A DNA stretch of 8,074 nucleotides from NCBI GenBank assembly GCA_016930895.1, contig JAFGFV010000167.1:1-8074 (forward strand), in the 5' to 3' direction. The notes below the pieces were generated by a model that did no database searches, was not told the DNA's origin, and was given only the letters and a program-made list of their open reading frames with translations. Source of the stretch: Spirochaetales bacterium. GTDB lineage: Bacteria; Spirochaetota; Spirochaetia; SZUA-6; DRHE01. Numbering within the stretch: the stretch's first letter is position 1; every line of letters begins with the position of its first letter. A program made the position numbers and the translations under genes. Positions 1 to 7,206 of this stretch are shown here, in pieces.

Positions 1-1
1 G

Positions 2-424
2 CACCTGATCATGCCGGGGGTGGCCCTGGCCCTCGGTCCGATCGCGCAGGAAGCCCGGATCACCCGCTCCAGCATGAGCGAGAACCTGCAGCGGGATTTC
101 GTGGCCCTGGAACGATCGCAGGCCATTCCGGAGCGCAAGATCATGTCCAAGTACCTCTTGAGGATTTCCGTGATCCCGACGGTTTCGATCCTGGGACTCG
201 ATTTTGCCTCTCAGCTGGGGTGGGCCTTTCTCGTGGAGCTGATCTTCAATTGGCCGGGGGTGTCGCGCTACGGGATCAACGTCATGCTCCACAAGGACCT
301 CAACGCGATCGTCGCGGTGATCATGGTCATCGGCCTCACCTTCATGGTGGTCAACATCGTCGTCGACCTCATCGTCTCGTGGCTCGACCCTCGCATCAGG
401 CTCGGCGCGGAAAGAGGGGCCTGA
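2..424 (+). CDS. ABC transporter permease, DppB/OppB type (3' part only)
   Basis: This is the C-terminal 140 residues of an inner-membrane permease of the peptide/nickel importer family; the N-terminal half lies left of the window. It would form the transmembrane channel together with the DppC-type permease encoded next. What is visible: the cytoplasmic EAA-type coupling loop at about residues 17-58 of the fragment (starting QEARITRSSM and ending LRISVIP), which docks onto the ATPases, then hydrophobic segments at about 57-80 and 101-127. The usual family ending SWLDPRIRLG is near the C-terminus. The conserved glycine of the EAA loop (usually ARAKG) is alanine here (ERSQA). The stop codon is one base before the next start, so the two permeases are co-translated. 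Family assignment is firm. Which solute it carries (peptide, nickel, other) cannot be told. Confidence 0.93.
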   Translation, partial: HLIMPGVALALGPIAQEARITRSSMSENLQRDFVALERSQAIPERKIMSKYLLRISVIPTVSILGLDFASQLGWAFLVELIFNWPGVSRYGINVMLHKDLNAIVAVIMVIGLTFMVVNIVVDLIVSWLDPRIRLGAERGA

Positions 425-425
425 A

Positions 426-1328
426 GTGGAAGCGATGACGCCCCGGCGGGTGGGCGCGCCCGCGGGCATGGCCAGGCTGCTGGACCGAAGCCGGCGGGCC
501 TGGTACCGGTTCCGGAAGAACTCCCTGTCCGTGGCGGGGGCGGTGATCGTCCTCCTCGTGGTATGCCTGGCCGCGTTTGCCCCGCTCCTGGCCCCCTACC
601 CTTCCCACGCCGGCACCTTCGTCGACTTCGATGCGGCCAGCCAGGCGCCCAGCCTGCGACACCTGTTCGGCACCGACGCCTTCGGGAGGGACATCCTGAG
701 CCGGATCTTCTTCGGCTTCCGGCTCTCTCTGCTCATGGGGGTGGTGGTCATCTCGTTGACGGCGCCGGTGGGTGTGACCCTGGGGCTCATCGCCGGCTAC
801 CTGAAAGGCAGCTGGGTCGAGACCGTGATCATGCGGATCACGGATATCTTCGTGGCCGTGCCGCCGCTGGTGCTGGCGCTGGCGGTCTGCTCGATCCTGA
901 CCCCCAGCGTGTTCAACGCCATGATGGCGGTCTCCCTGATGTGGTGGCCCTGGTACTGCCGGATGGTCTACGGGATCGCCAGCTCGATCCGCAACGAGTT
1001 CTACGTCCAGGCTGCCGAAATCACCGGCGCCAGCCGCTTTCACATCATCTTCAAGGAGATGCTCCCCAACTGCTTCGGTCCCATCCTGACCAAGGTCAGC
1101 CTCGACATGGGTTGGGTGATCCTGATCGGCTCGGCGCTGAGCTTCGTGGGTCTCGGAGCCCAGCCCCCGACCCCGGACCTCGGAACCATGGTGGCCGACG
1201 GAGGCAAGTACCTTCCGGATCAGTGGTGGATCGCCATCTTCCCGGCCATCGCAATCATGTTCGTGGTGTTCGGCTTCAACCTCCTCGGCGACGGCATCCG
1301 GGACATGCTGGAAACGGAGAACCTCTGA
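426..1328 (+). CDS. ABC transporter permease, DppC/OppC type
   Basis: Complete 300-residue inner-membrane permease, the usual length for DppC-like proteins, and partner of the DppB-type permease just upstream. An N-terminal cytoplasmic stretch rich in Arg (1-33) leads into membrane segment 1 (about 35-57). The family hallmark HLFGTDAFGRDILSR is at 79-93. Further hydrophobic segments lie at about 101-125, 140-160, 163-180, 222-245 and 267-290. The EAA coupling loop is at about 193-215 (YVQAAEITGASRF, then LP). The C-terminus has the typical FNLLGDGIRDML. I chose the GTG start at 426 because AGAGGGG at 413-419 sits six bases before it. An ATG at 435 is the alternative and has a poorer spacing. 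The stop shares its A with the ATG of the next gene (TGATG). Family is clear; substrate is unknown. Confidence 0.94.
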   Translation: MEAMTPRRVGAPAGMARLLDRSRRAWYRFRKNSLSVAGAVIVLLVVCLAAFAPLLAPYPSHAGTFVDFDAASQAPSLRHLFGTDAFGRDILSRIFFGFRLSLLMGVVVISLTAPVGVTLGLIAGYLKGSWVETVIMRITDIFVAVPPLVLALAVCSILTPSVFNAMMAVSLMWWPWYCRMVYGIASSIRNEFYVQAAEITGASRFHIIFKEMLPNCFGPILTKVSLDMGWVILIGSALSFVGLGAQPPTPDLGTMVADGGKYLPDQWWIAIFPAIAIMFVVFGFNLLGDGIRDMLETENL

Positions 1329-2311
1329 TGGCGCCGCCGCTTCTGGACGTGTCCGATCTCCGGGTGGGCTACGACGTGTACGGGGGAACCCTCCGGGTGC
1401 TGAATGGGGTGAACTTCTACCTGGAAGAGGGGGAGAAGGTCGGGCTGGTGGGAGAGACCGGCTGCGGGAAGACGACCACCGCCAAGGCCGTGCTGCGGAT
1501 CCTGCCGGAGCCGCCGGCGAGGATCATGGGCGGCAAAGTCACCTTCCGGAGGGCAAGCGTCCTCGACATGAGCGCCAAAGAGGTCCGCGAGATGCACGCC
1601 CACGGGGTAGCCATGATCTTCCAGGACCCCACCGCCGCCCTCAATCCCGTCTTCACGATCGGCGACCAGCTCATGACCGCGATCCGGTACTCGAGCCTCG
1701 AGCAGAAGCTGACCCGGAAGGAGATCCGGGAGCGGGCGCTTCAGGCGCTCGGAGAGGTGGCCCTGCCCGACCCCGCCAGGATCCTGGACAACTATCCGAT
1801 CCAGCTGAGCGGCGGAATGCGGCAGCGGATCTGCATCGCCATGGCGCTGGCGGCGAACTCCCAGCTGATGATCGCCGATGAGCCCACGACGTCCCTCGAT
1901 GTCACGATTCAGGACCAGGTGCTTCGGCTGCTCGGGAAGCTCGTGCTGGAGAAGGACACCTCGACCATCCTGATCACCCATTCCCTCGGGATCGTCCGGG
2001 AGTGGACGGCCCGGGTGTACGTGATGTATGCCGGCAGCATGGCGGAAACGGCCCCGACGGCGGAGCTGTTCCGGAAGCCTCTGCACCCGTACACGCAGGG
2101 GCTCATGAAAGCGGTGCCCAAGCTCACCGGCGAGGGGATCGCCGAAGGCATCGAGGGGCGCATCCCGAACTACCTCGACCCGCCCCGAGGCTGCAGGTTC
2201 CACCCTCGCTGCCCACACCGCATGGACATCTGCTCGCAGGAGGTTCCTCCGTACTTCGCGGCGGGCCCGCGGCGCCAGGTAGCCTGCTTTCTGCATCGGG
2301 ATGGGCACTGA
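1328..2311 (+). CDS. ABC importer ATPase, DppD/OppD type
   Basis: Cytoplasmic ATP-hydrolysing subunit of the importer, 327 residues, expected to pair with the second ATPase downstream. Motifs in order: Walker A GETGCGKTT (42-50), Q-loop FQDP (98-101), ABC signature LSGGMRQR (160-167), Walker B LMIADEP with catalytic Glu185, D-loop SLD (189-191), and switch His218. All core residues are present. The C-terminal oligopeptide-transporter extension (PLHPYTQGLM, 251-260) is followed by four cysteines, C289, C295, C302 and C320, in the spacing that holds a 4Fe-4S cluster in some DppD proteins. The ATG at 1328 overlaps the previous stop by one base, and CGGAGA at 1315-1320 provides a Shine-Dalgarno. 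The same frame is open further left (to 563), but that part is a shadow of the permease gene; homology begins at this ATG (LLDVSDLRVGY). Confidence 0.95.
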   Translation: MAPPLLDVSDLRVGYDVYGGTLRVLNGVNFYLEEGEKVGLVGETGCGKTTTAKAVLRILPEPPARIMGGKVTFRRASVLDMSAKEVREMHAHGVAMIFQDPTAALNPVFTIGDQLMTAIRYSSLEQKLTRKEIRERALQALGEVALPDPARILDNYPIQLSGGMRQRICIAMALAANSQLMIADEPTTSLDVTIQDQVLRLLGKLVLEKDTSTILITHSLGIVREWTARVYVMYAGSMAETAPTAELFRKPLHPYTQGLMKAVPKLTGEGIAEGIEGRIPNYLDPPRGCRFHPRCPHRMDICSQEVPPYFAAGPRRQVACFLHRDGH

Positions 2312-3330
2312 TGGACAACCCGGCACGGTCGAGAGACATCCTGCTCAGCGCGGCGGATCTCAAGAAGCACTTCCGCACCCGGGCCGGCACCGTTCGGGCC
2401 GCCGACGGGGTGAGCTTCGAGATCAAGGAGAACGAAACCCTTGGGCTCGTCGGCGAGTCGGGCTCGGGCAAGAGCACGGTCGCCTACACCATCGTAGGCA
2501 TGTACCGGCCCACCGGGGGTACGCTGCTGTTCCGGGGTCAGGACATCGGACGCGACTCGGCTCGCAGACCCAGGCGGCTCAAGAAAGAAATCCAGATCGT
2601 GTTCCAGGACCCCGGGTCTTCGCTCAATCCGCGCCAGAGCATCCGCCAGATCCTGGACCTGCCGCTGCGGGTGCATGGCGCCTTGGATCGCCGGGGGCGG
2701 GAGGAGCAGATCGTCAGGCTCCTGGAGATGGTGGAGCTGCCTCGGGACTTCCTGTACAAGGCGCCCCGCTCGATCGGCGGAGGGGAGCGGCAGATGGTGG
2801 CCATAGCCCGTGCCCTGGCCACGGATCCCTCGTTCGTCGTCCTCGACGAGCCCACCTCGGCCTTGGACGTGTCCGTACAGGCCAAGATCATCAACCTGCT
2901 CATCGCGCTGCAGAAGGAGCTGAATCTCACCTACCTGTTCATCACTCACGACCTGAGCCTGATGCGGAACATGGCCACCCGGGTGGCGATCATGTACCTG
3001 GGCAAGATATGCGAGATCGCCCCGACGGTCGAGTTCTTCCGCAATCCGCTGCACCCCTATACTCGGATGCTGCTTTCCTCGATCCCGGTGGTTTCGGATG
3101 AGGAGCAGGAGCTCAAACCCAAGAAGATCGTCTCCCAGGGAGAGATCCCGTCCCCGGTGGACGTCCCCCCCGGGTGCAGCTTCCATCAGCGCTGCCCGCA
3201 TCGAATGGAGATCTGTGCCCGGGTCGACCCTACCGTCGTGCGCAACGAGCAGGACCACGAAGTCCGATGTCATCTATACACGCAAGGCATGCAAGACACA
3301 AATCCTGGACGGAGGACGATGCACGAATGA
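2311..3330 (+). CDS. ABC importer ATPase, DppF/OppF type, with altered signature motif
   Basis: Second ATPase of the importer, 339 residues, forming with the DppD-like protein the heterodimer that powers transport. Motifs: Walker A GESGSGKST (48-56), Q-loop FQDP (98-101), Walker B FVVLDEP with Glu180, D-loop ALD (184-186), and switch His213. The ABC signature, normally LSGGQ, reads IGGGE (155-159): the serine is glycine. The C-terminal extension has NPLHPYTRML (246-255) and four cysteines C289, C295, C302 and C320, at the same residue numbers as in the partner ATPase. The start ATG shares one base with the upstream stop; its Shine-Dalgarno is weak (GGGATGGG, 2297-2304 region), so translation probably relies on coupling. 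The last four bases overlap the hyuA-type start. Function as an ATPase subunit is well supported; whether its composite ATP site is weakened is inference. Confidence 0.94.
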   Translation: MDNPARSRDILLSAADLKKHFRTRAGTVRAADGVSFEIKENETLGLVGESGSGKSTVAYTIVGMYRPTGGTLLFRGQDIGRDSARRPRRLKKEIQIVFQDPGSSLNPRQSIRQILDLPLRVHGALDRRGREEQIVRLLEMVELPRDFLYKAPRSIGGGERQMVAIARALATDPSFVVLDEPTSALDVSVQAKIINLLIALQKELNLTYLFITHDLSLMRNMATRVAIMYLGKICEIAPTVEFFRNPLHPYTRMLLSSIPVVSDEEQELKPKKIVSQGEIPSPVDVPPGCSFHQRCPHRMEICARVDPTVVRNEQDHEVRCHLYTQGMQDTNPGRRTMHE

Positions 3331-5417
3331 GCTCGGAAAGAGTGCTGCGAATCGCCACCGACGTCGGGGGGACCTTCACCGACCTGGTGTACCTCGAGAT
3401 TTCCCCCGACGGTGAACAGCGGATCGGGACGGCCAAGTCGGACACGACTCCGCCGGACTATGAGCAGGGGGTCATCGACGTCCTGCGCCTGGCCGAGGTC
3501 GATGCCGCGGCGGTCGACTTCCTGGTTCACGGGACCACCGTGATCATCAACGCCCTGACCGAACGAAAAGGGGCCAAGACCGCCCTGATCACGACACAAG
3601 GCTTCCGCGACGTGCTGGAGATCGCGAGGGGCAACCGGCCGGATTTCTTCAACCTGTACTACCAGAAACCCAGGCCTTTCGTGCCCCGGTACCTGCGGCG
3701 GGAGGTCCCCGGGCGCATCAACTACAAGGCGGAGGAGACCGCACCGCTGGACCTCTCGGGTCTGCCCGCCATGCTCGAGGAGTTCCGCTCCGAGGGGGTC
3801 GAGGCCATCGCCGTATGCCTGCTCAACTCCTACGCCAACCCCAAGCACGAAGAGGCCCTCCTGGCCAGGATCGAGGAGCTGTGGCCCGGAGTGGCCGCGG
3901 TGGCCTCGTTCCAGATCACCCGGGAGTGGCGGGAGTACGAGCGCACCAATACCGTCGCCCTCTCCGCCTACGTCCAGCCGGTGGCGCGCCACTACCTGGA
4001 TCGCCTGGACAGGAGCCTGTCCGGCCTGGGCCTCAAGCGGGGTTTCTACGTCATGCAGTCCAACTGCGGCGTGGACACGGTGGCGAGCGCCCGGCAGATC
4101 CCGATCACGATGGTCGAGTCCGGGCCGGCCAGCGGCGTGTGGGGGGCCGCCGCGCTGGGGGCCATCATCGGGGAGCCCAACGTGATCGCCCTGGACATCG
4201 GGGGAACCACCGCCAAGTGCTCGCTGGTCAACGACGGGCGCATCAAGATCAACACCGACTACATGATCGGCAGGTCCCAGACCACGGCGGGCTATCCGAT
4301 CATGGTCCCGGTGGTAGACATCGTCGAGATCGGCAACGGAGGGGGCTCGATCGCTTGGGTGGATTCCTTCAACAAGCTCCACGTGGGGCCCCAGAGCGCC
4401 GGGGCGATTCCCGGCCCGGTCTCCTACGGCAAGGGTGGAACCGAGGCCACCACCACGGACGCAAACCTGCAGCTGGGGACGATCAACCCCGAGTACTTCT
4501 GCGGGGGCACGATCACGGCGGACATGCGGGGCGTGGAGAATGCCCTGGACAGGCTCGCCGGAAAGCTCGGGACCGATCGGGCCGAAGCGGCCAGGGGAAT
4601 CGTCCGGATCGCCAACAACAACATGGTCAACGCCCTCAAGCTCGTGTCCGTCAACCGGGGCCACGATCCCAGGGAGTTCACGATGATCGCCTTCGGCGGA
4701 GGAGGGGGGATGCACGCCTGCGCCCTGGCGGTGGAGCTCGGGATCAAGAAGGTCGTGATCCCGAAGCAGGCCGCCGTGTTCTCCGCCTGGGGCATGCTCA
4801 TGTCCGACCTCAGGAGGGACTACATCCTGACGCGGATCATCGAGCTGGATTCCGACAGCGCGGCCTCCGAGCTCGAGCAGAGCCTCCACGAGCTGGAGCA
4901 GCAGGCCCTGCGGGAGTTTGCCGACCAGTCGGTCGACACCGGGAAGGTCAGGTTCATACGCTACGGCCTGTTCCGCTATCAGAACCAGGCCCACTCGGTG
5001 GAAGTGCTCCTGCCCGACGCGGGGGTCGGGGCAGCGACGATCGCCCAGATCCGGGACACCTTCCACTCGGAGTACGAGCGGGAGTACACCTATCGTCTGG
5101 AGGCGCCCGTCGAGCTGGTGGGCTTCCACGTAGTGGCCTCAGCCGACATCGGGAAGCTCACCCCGGCCAGGGCGGCCAGCTCCGGGCGCAGCATCGAAGA
5201 GGCGATCAAGACCAGGCGGAGGGTGGACTACATCACCGGGGTCCACGAGGCGGTCATCTACGACGGCGAGCTGCTTGAGCCGGGGATGCGCTTCGCCGGG
5301 CCGGCGATCGTGGAGGAATCGGGAAGCACCACGGTGGTCATGCCGGGGATGCCCTGCACGGTCGACGAGTATGGGAACTTGCACATCCAGACGAAGAAGG
5401 CAGGGGTAAGAGGATGA
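3327..5417 (+). CDS. hyuA: hydantoinase A / 5-oxoprolinase N-terminal-type protein (HyuA family)
   Basis: Cytoplasmic 696-residue protein of the HyuA family, the usual length. Members work with a HyuB partner to open a lactam or imide ring using ATP (N-methylhydantoinase, 5-oxoprolinase) or to carboxylate ketones (acetone or acetophenone carboxylase). Visible motifs: the actin-fold phosphate loop DVGGTFTD (12-19), VHGTT (67-71), REYERTNT (202-209), ESGPASG (264-270), a second phosphate loop ALDIGGTTAK (288-297), GNGGGSIAW (337-345), and VGPQSAGAIPGP (353-364) with TDANLQLG (377-384). A glycine-rich segment with His463 (FGGGGGMHAC, 456-465) follows. The last of these normally reads GGAGPLHA. 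The ATG is set by the ATGA overlap with the preceding ATPase, GGAGG at 3311-3315, and homology starting at LRIATDVGG. The reaction and substrate cannot be chosen among the family's options; proximity to an importer favours use of an imported compound. The symbol denotes family only. Confidence 0.93.
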   Translation: MSSERVLRIATDVGGTFTDLVYLEISPDGEQRIGTAKSDTTPPDYEQGVIDVLRLAEVDAAAVDFLVHGTTVIINALTERKGAKTALITTQGFRDVLEIARGNRPDFFNLYYQKPRPFVPRYLRREVPGRINYKAEETAPLDLSGLPAMLEEFRSEGVEAIAVCLLNSYANPKHEEALLARIEELWPGVAAVASFQITREWREYERTNTVALSAYVQPVARHYLDRLDRSLSGLGLKRGFYVMQSNCGVDTVASARQIPITMVESGPASGVWGAAALGAIIGEPNVIALDIGGTTAKCSLVNDGRIKINTDYMIGRSQTTAGYPIMVPVVDIVEIGNGGGSIAWVDSFNKLHVGPQSAGAIPGPVSYGKGGTEATTTDANLQLGTINPEYFCGGTITADMRGVENALDRLAGKLGTDRAEAARGIVRIANNNMVNALKLVSVNRGHDPREFTMIAFGGGGGMHACALAVELGIKKVVIPKQAAVFSAWGMLMSDLRRDYILTRIIELDSDSAASELEQSLHELEQQALREFADQSVDTGKVRFIRYGLFRYQNQAHSVEVLLPDAGVGAATIAQIRDTFHSEYEREYTYRLEAPVELVGFHVVASADIGKLTPARAASSGRSIEEAIKTRRRVDYITGVHEAVIYDGELLEPGMRFAGPAIVEESGSTTVVMPGMPCTVDEYGNLHIQTKKAGVRG

Positions 5418-7081
5418 AGGAGAGCTTCGATCCGATCACGACCGAGATCATCCAGAGCTCGCTGCAGGCGGCGGCGGACGAGATGTTCGCCGCGATGCGG
5501 CGCACCGCCATGAGCGCCATCATCTACGAAGTCCTGGACATGGGCACGGCCATTTGCACCAGGGACGGGGAGCTGGCCAGCTCCGGCGCCGGCATTCCCG
5601 CCTTCGTGGGCATGCTCGACAAGGCGGTCAAGCGGATCATCGAGAAGAACCCCAAGCCCGGATCCATCGAGCCGGGGGACATCTTCACGACCAACGATCC
5701 CTTCAACGGCGGGGTCACCCACCTCAACGACGTGGTGGTGCTGATGCCGATCTTCGCCGACGGGGAGATCGTGGCCTGGAGCGCGAACATCGCCCACTGG
5801 AACGACATCGGCGGGATGATCCCGGGCAGCATGTCCACCGACGCCACCGAGATCTTCCAGGAGGGGCTGCAGCTGCCGGGGATCAAGCTGTTCTCCCGGG
5901 GCCAGCCGATCGAGCCGGTGTTCGAAATCCTGAAGGCCAACAGCCGCATGCCCGACTTCCTGATCGGCGACCTCTGGGCGGGGGTGGCCTCGATCCGGGC
6001 CGGGGAGAGGCGGGTCCTGGAGATGGTCAAGAAGTACGGCAAGGAGGCCTTTCTGCACGCGGTGGATGCGTACATGGACTACGGCGAGCAGGTCACCCTG
6101 GCGGCCCTGAAGAAGCTCCCCCACGGGGTGTTCTCCCTGGCGGAGGAGCAGGACAGCGGGGAGATCTACAAGGCCACGATCGAAATCTCCGACGACAGGT
6201 TCGTCGTGGACCTGCGGGAAAACCCCGACCAGGAGAAGGGCCCGTTCAACATCAGCCGGGACGGAGCCCTGGTCAGCGCCCAGCTCATGCTCAAGTCCAT
6301 CACCTCCGCCGACAGCCTCTGCAATGGCGGGACCTTCCGGCCCCTGACGGTGCTCACCCGCCCGGGGAGCGTGTTCGACCCCGTGAGGCCGGCGGCCATG
6401 GGGATCTACTACGAGAACGACGTCCGGCTGTACGACCTGATCTGGCGCGCCCTGGCCGAGGCCATGCCCGACCGGCTGCCGGCGGGCAACTTCGCCTCGA
6501 TCTGCGGCACCCTGTTCGGAGGTATCCACCCCGACACGGGACGGCAGTACAGCATCATCGAACCGGAGCTGGGCGGCTGGGGAGGCTCCAGCGCCGGGGA
6601 CGGAAACCCGGCCATGTTCTCCGGCTTCCACGGCGAGACCTACAACTGCCCGGCGGAGATCAACGAGGCGCGCAACGGATTGACCGTTGAGCGCATGAGC
6701 CTGCACAACGAGGACGGCGGGGAGGGCATGCACCGGGGCGGCAAGGGGGTCTGCATAGAGTACCGGATCCGCTCGGACGGAGCCTGGTTCACCGCCGCCT
6801 ACACCCGCTCCAAGTTCCCGCCCTGGCCGCTGGAGGGCGGGCGCCCGGGCTCGCCGAACTACGTGGAAATCCTGCGCAACGACGGCTCGCAGGAGCGCTA
6901 CTCGGTGGCCTCGGGTCTGACGCTGCAGGCCGGAGAGGTGATCCGGATCATGACCGGCACCGGGGCCGGCTGGGGAGACCCCACGCAGCGGGACCTGGAG
7001 CTGGTGCGGGAGGACCTGAAGAACGGGTACGTCACCGACGAACAGGCAGACAAGTACTACGGGCTGAACCGCCGGAAATAG
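5414..7081 (+). CDS. hyuB: hydantoinase B / 5-oxoprolinase C-terminal-type protein (HyuB family)
   Basis: Cytoplasmic 555-residue partner of the HyuA-type protein; the two subunits normally form one enzyme. Hallmarks in order: an N-terminal helix (1-40) with RRTAMSAIIYE (29-39), TNDPFNGGVTHLND (93-106), HWNDIGGMIPGSM (128-140), EIFQEGLQLPGIKLF (146-160), and GDLWAGVASIRAGERR (185-200). Further on are LGGWGGSSAGDGNPA (386-400), NCPAEINEARNG (411-422) and the C-terminal GTGAGWGDP (515-523). The tail DLKNGYVTDEQADKYYG (534-550) is typical. The segment that in many N-methylhydantoinase B proteins begins HH..D reads HWND here. Start: ATGA overlap with hyuA, AGGGG at 5402-5406 seven bases upstream. 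It is the last gene of the cassette, followed within about 25 bases by an intrinsic terminator. Family and pairing are firm; substrate is unknown. The symbol denotes family only. Confidence 0.94.
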   Translation: MKESFDPITTEIIQSSLQAAADEMFAAMRRTAMSAIIYEVLDMGTAICTRDGELASSGAGIPAFVGMLDKAVKRIIEKNPKPGSIEPGDIFTTNDPFNGGVTHLNDVVVLMPIFADGEIVAWSANIAHWNDIGGMIPGSMSTDATEIFQEGLQLPGIKLFSRGQPIEPVFEILKANSRMPDFLIGDLWAGVASIRAGERRVLEMVKKYGKEAFLHAVDAYMDYGEQVTLAALKKLPHGVFSLAEEQDSGEIYKATIEISDDRFVVDLRENPDQEKGPFNISRDGALVSAQLMLKSITSADSLCNGGTFRPLTVLTRPGSVFDPVRPAAMGIYYENDVRLYDLIWRALAEAMPDRLPAGNFASICGTLFGGIHPDTGRQYSIIEPELGGWGGSSAGDGNPAMFSGFHGETYNCPAEINEARNGLTVERMSLHNEDGGEGMHRGGKGVCIEYRIRSDGAWFTAAYTRSKFPPWPLEGGRPGSPNYVEILRNDGSQERYSVASGLTLQAGEVIRIMTGTGAGWGDPTQRDLELVREDLKNGYVTDEQADKYYGLNRRK

Positions 7082-7103
7082 GCGCGGGGCTTCCCGGCCC
7101 CAC

Positions 7104-7128
7104 CCGCCCGTCCTTGACGGCGGTTTTT
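7104..7128 (+). terminator. intrinsic (Rho-independent) terminator of the transporter-hyu operon
   Basis: CCGCC (7104-7108) pairs with GGCGG (7119-7123). After a one-base bulge (C7109), GTC (7110-7112) pairs with GAC (7116-7118), leaving a CTT loop. Five T residues (7124-7128) follow the stem at once. It sits 22 bases after the hyuB stop. A smaller stem (GGGGC 7086-7090 with GCCCC 7097-7101) precedes it. The structure was found by eye and no folding energy was computed. Confidence 0.82.
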
Positions 7129-7143
7129 CCCGCGAGCTATGAT
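7114..7143 (+). promoter_or_regulatory. sigma70-like promoter of the VOC gene, overlapping the terminator
   Basis: TTGACG (7114-7119) matches the -35 consensus TTGACA in five of six positions. TATGAT (7138-7143) matches the -10 consensus TATAAT in five of six. The spacer is 18 bases. Transcription would start near 7150, giving a leader of about 55 bases. The -35 box lies in the loop and 3' arm of the operon terminator, and the terminator's T tract forms part of the spacer. Such a match is uncommon by chance in DNA this GC-rich, but it is a prediction only. Confidence 0.65.
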
Positions 7144-7193
7144 CGTGCCACGACAAAGCCGCCCGGACGCACCCGCGCACCGGCAGCAGGACC

Positions 7194-7199
7194 AGGAGG
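7194..7199 (+). promoter_or_regulatory. Shine-Dalgarno deciding the VOC start
   Basis: AGGAGG is a near-perfect Shine-Dalgarno. It leaves seven bases to the ATG at 7207 but only one base to the ATG at 7201, which favours 7207 as the true start. Confidence 0.8.
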
Positions 7200-7206
7200 A
7201 ATGCCC

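Noticed and set aside
563..1327. Upstream extension of the DppD-like ATPase frame
   Set aside because: The frame is open but overlaps the DppC permease out of frame, and its translation is Arg/Pro/Gly-rich noise; the family start is at 1328.
1220..2326. Long open frame on the minus strand across the first ATPase gene
   Set aside because: It mirrors a gene with all ABC motifs on the plus strand; its product is rich in Gly, His, Arg and Pro with no recognisable domain, typical of antisense frames in high-GC DNA.
3270..5129. 619-codon open frame on the minus strand across hyuA
   Set aside because: Antisense shadow of hyuA; low-complexity composition and no motif, while the plus-strand frame carries every family hallmark.
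7086..7101. Separate terminator formed by GGGGC/GCCCC after hyuB
   Set aside because: Only five base pairs and no T tract; the hairpin at 7104-7128 explains termination.
5258..7180. 640-codon open frame on the minus strand across hyuB
   Set aside because: Antisense shadow of hyuB that runs through the operon terminator; no domain visible.
7114..7206. Earlier starts (TTG at 7114, ATG at 7201) for the VOC gene
   Set aside because: 7114 lies inside the terminator and -35 box; 7201 leaves one base after the Shine-Dalgarno. The 7207 ATG has the right spacing and begins the fold.
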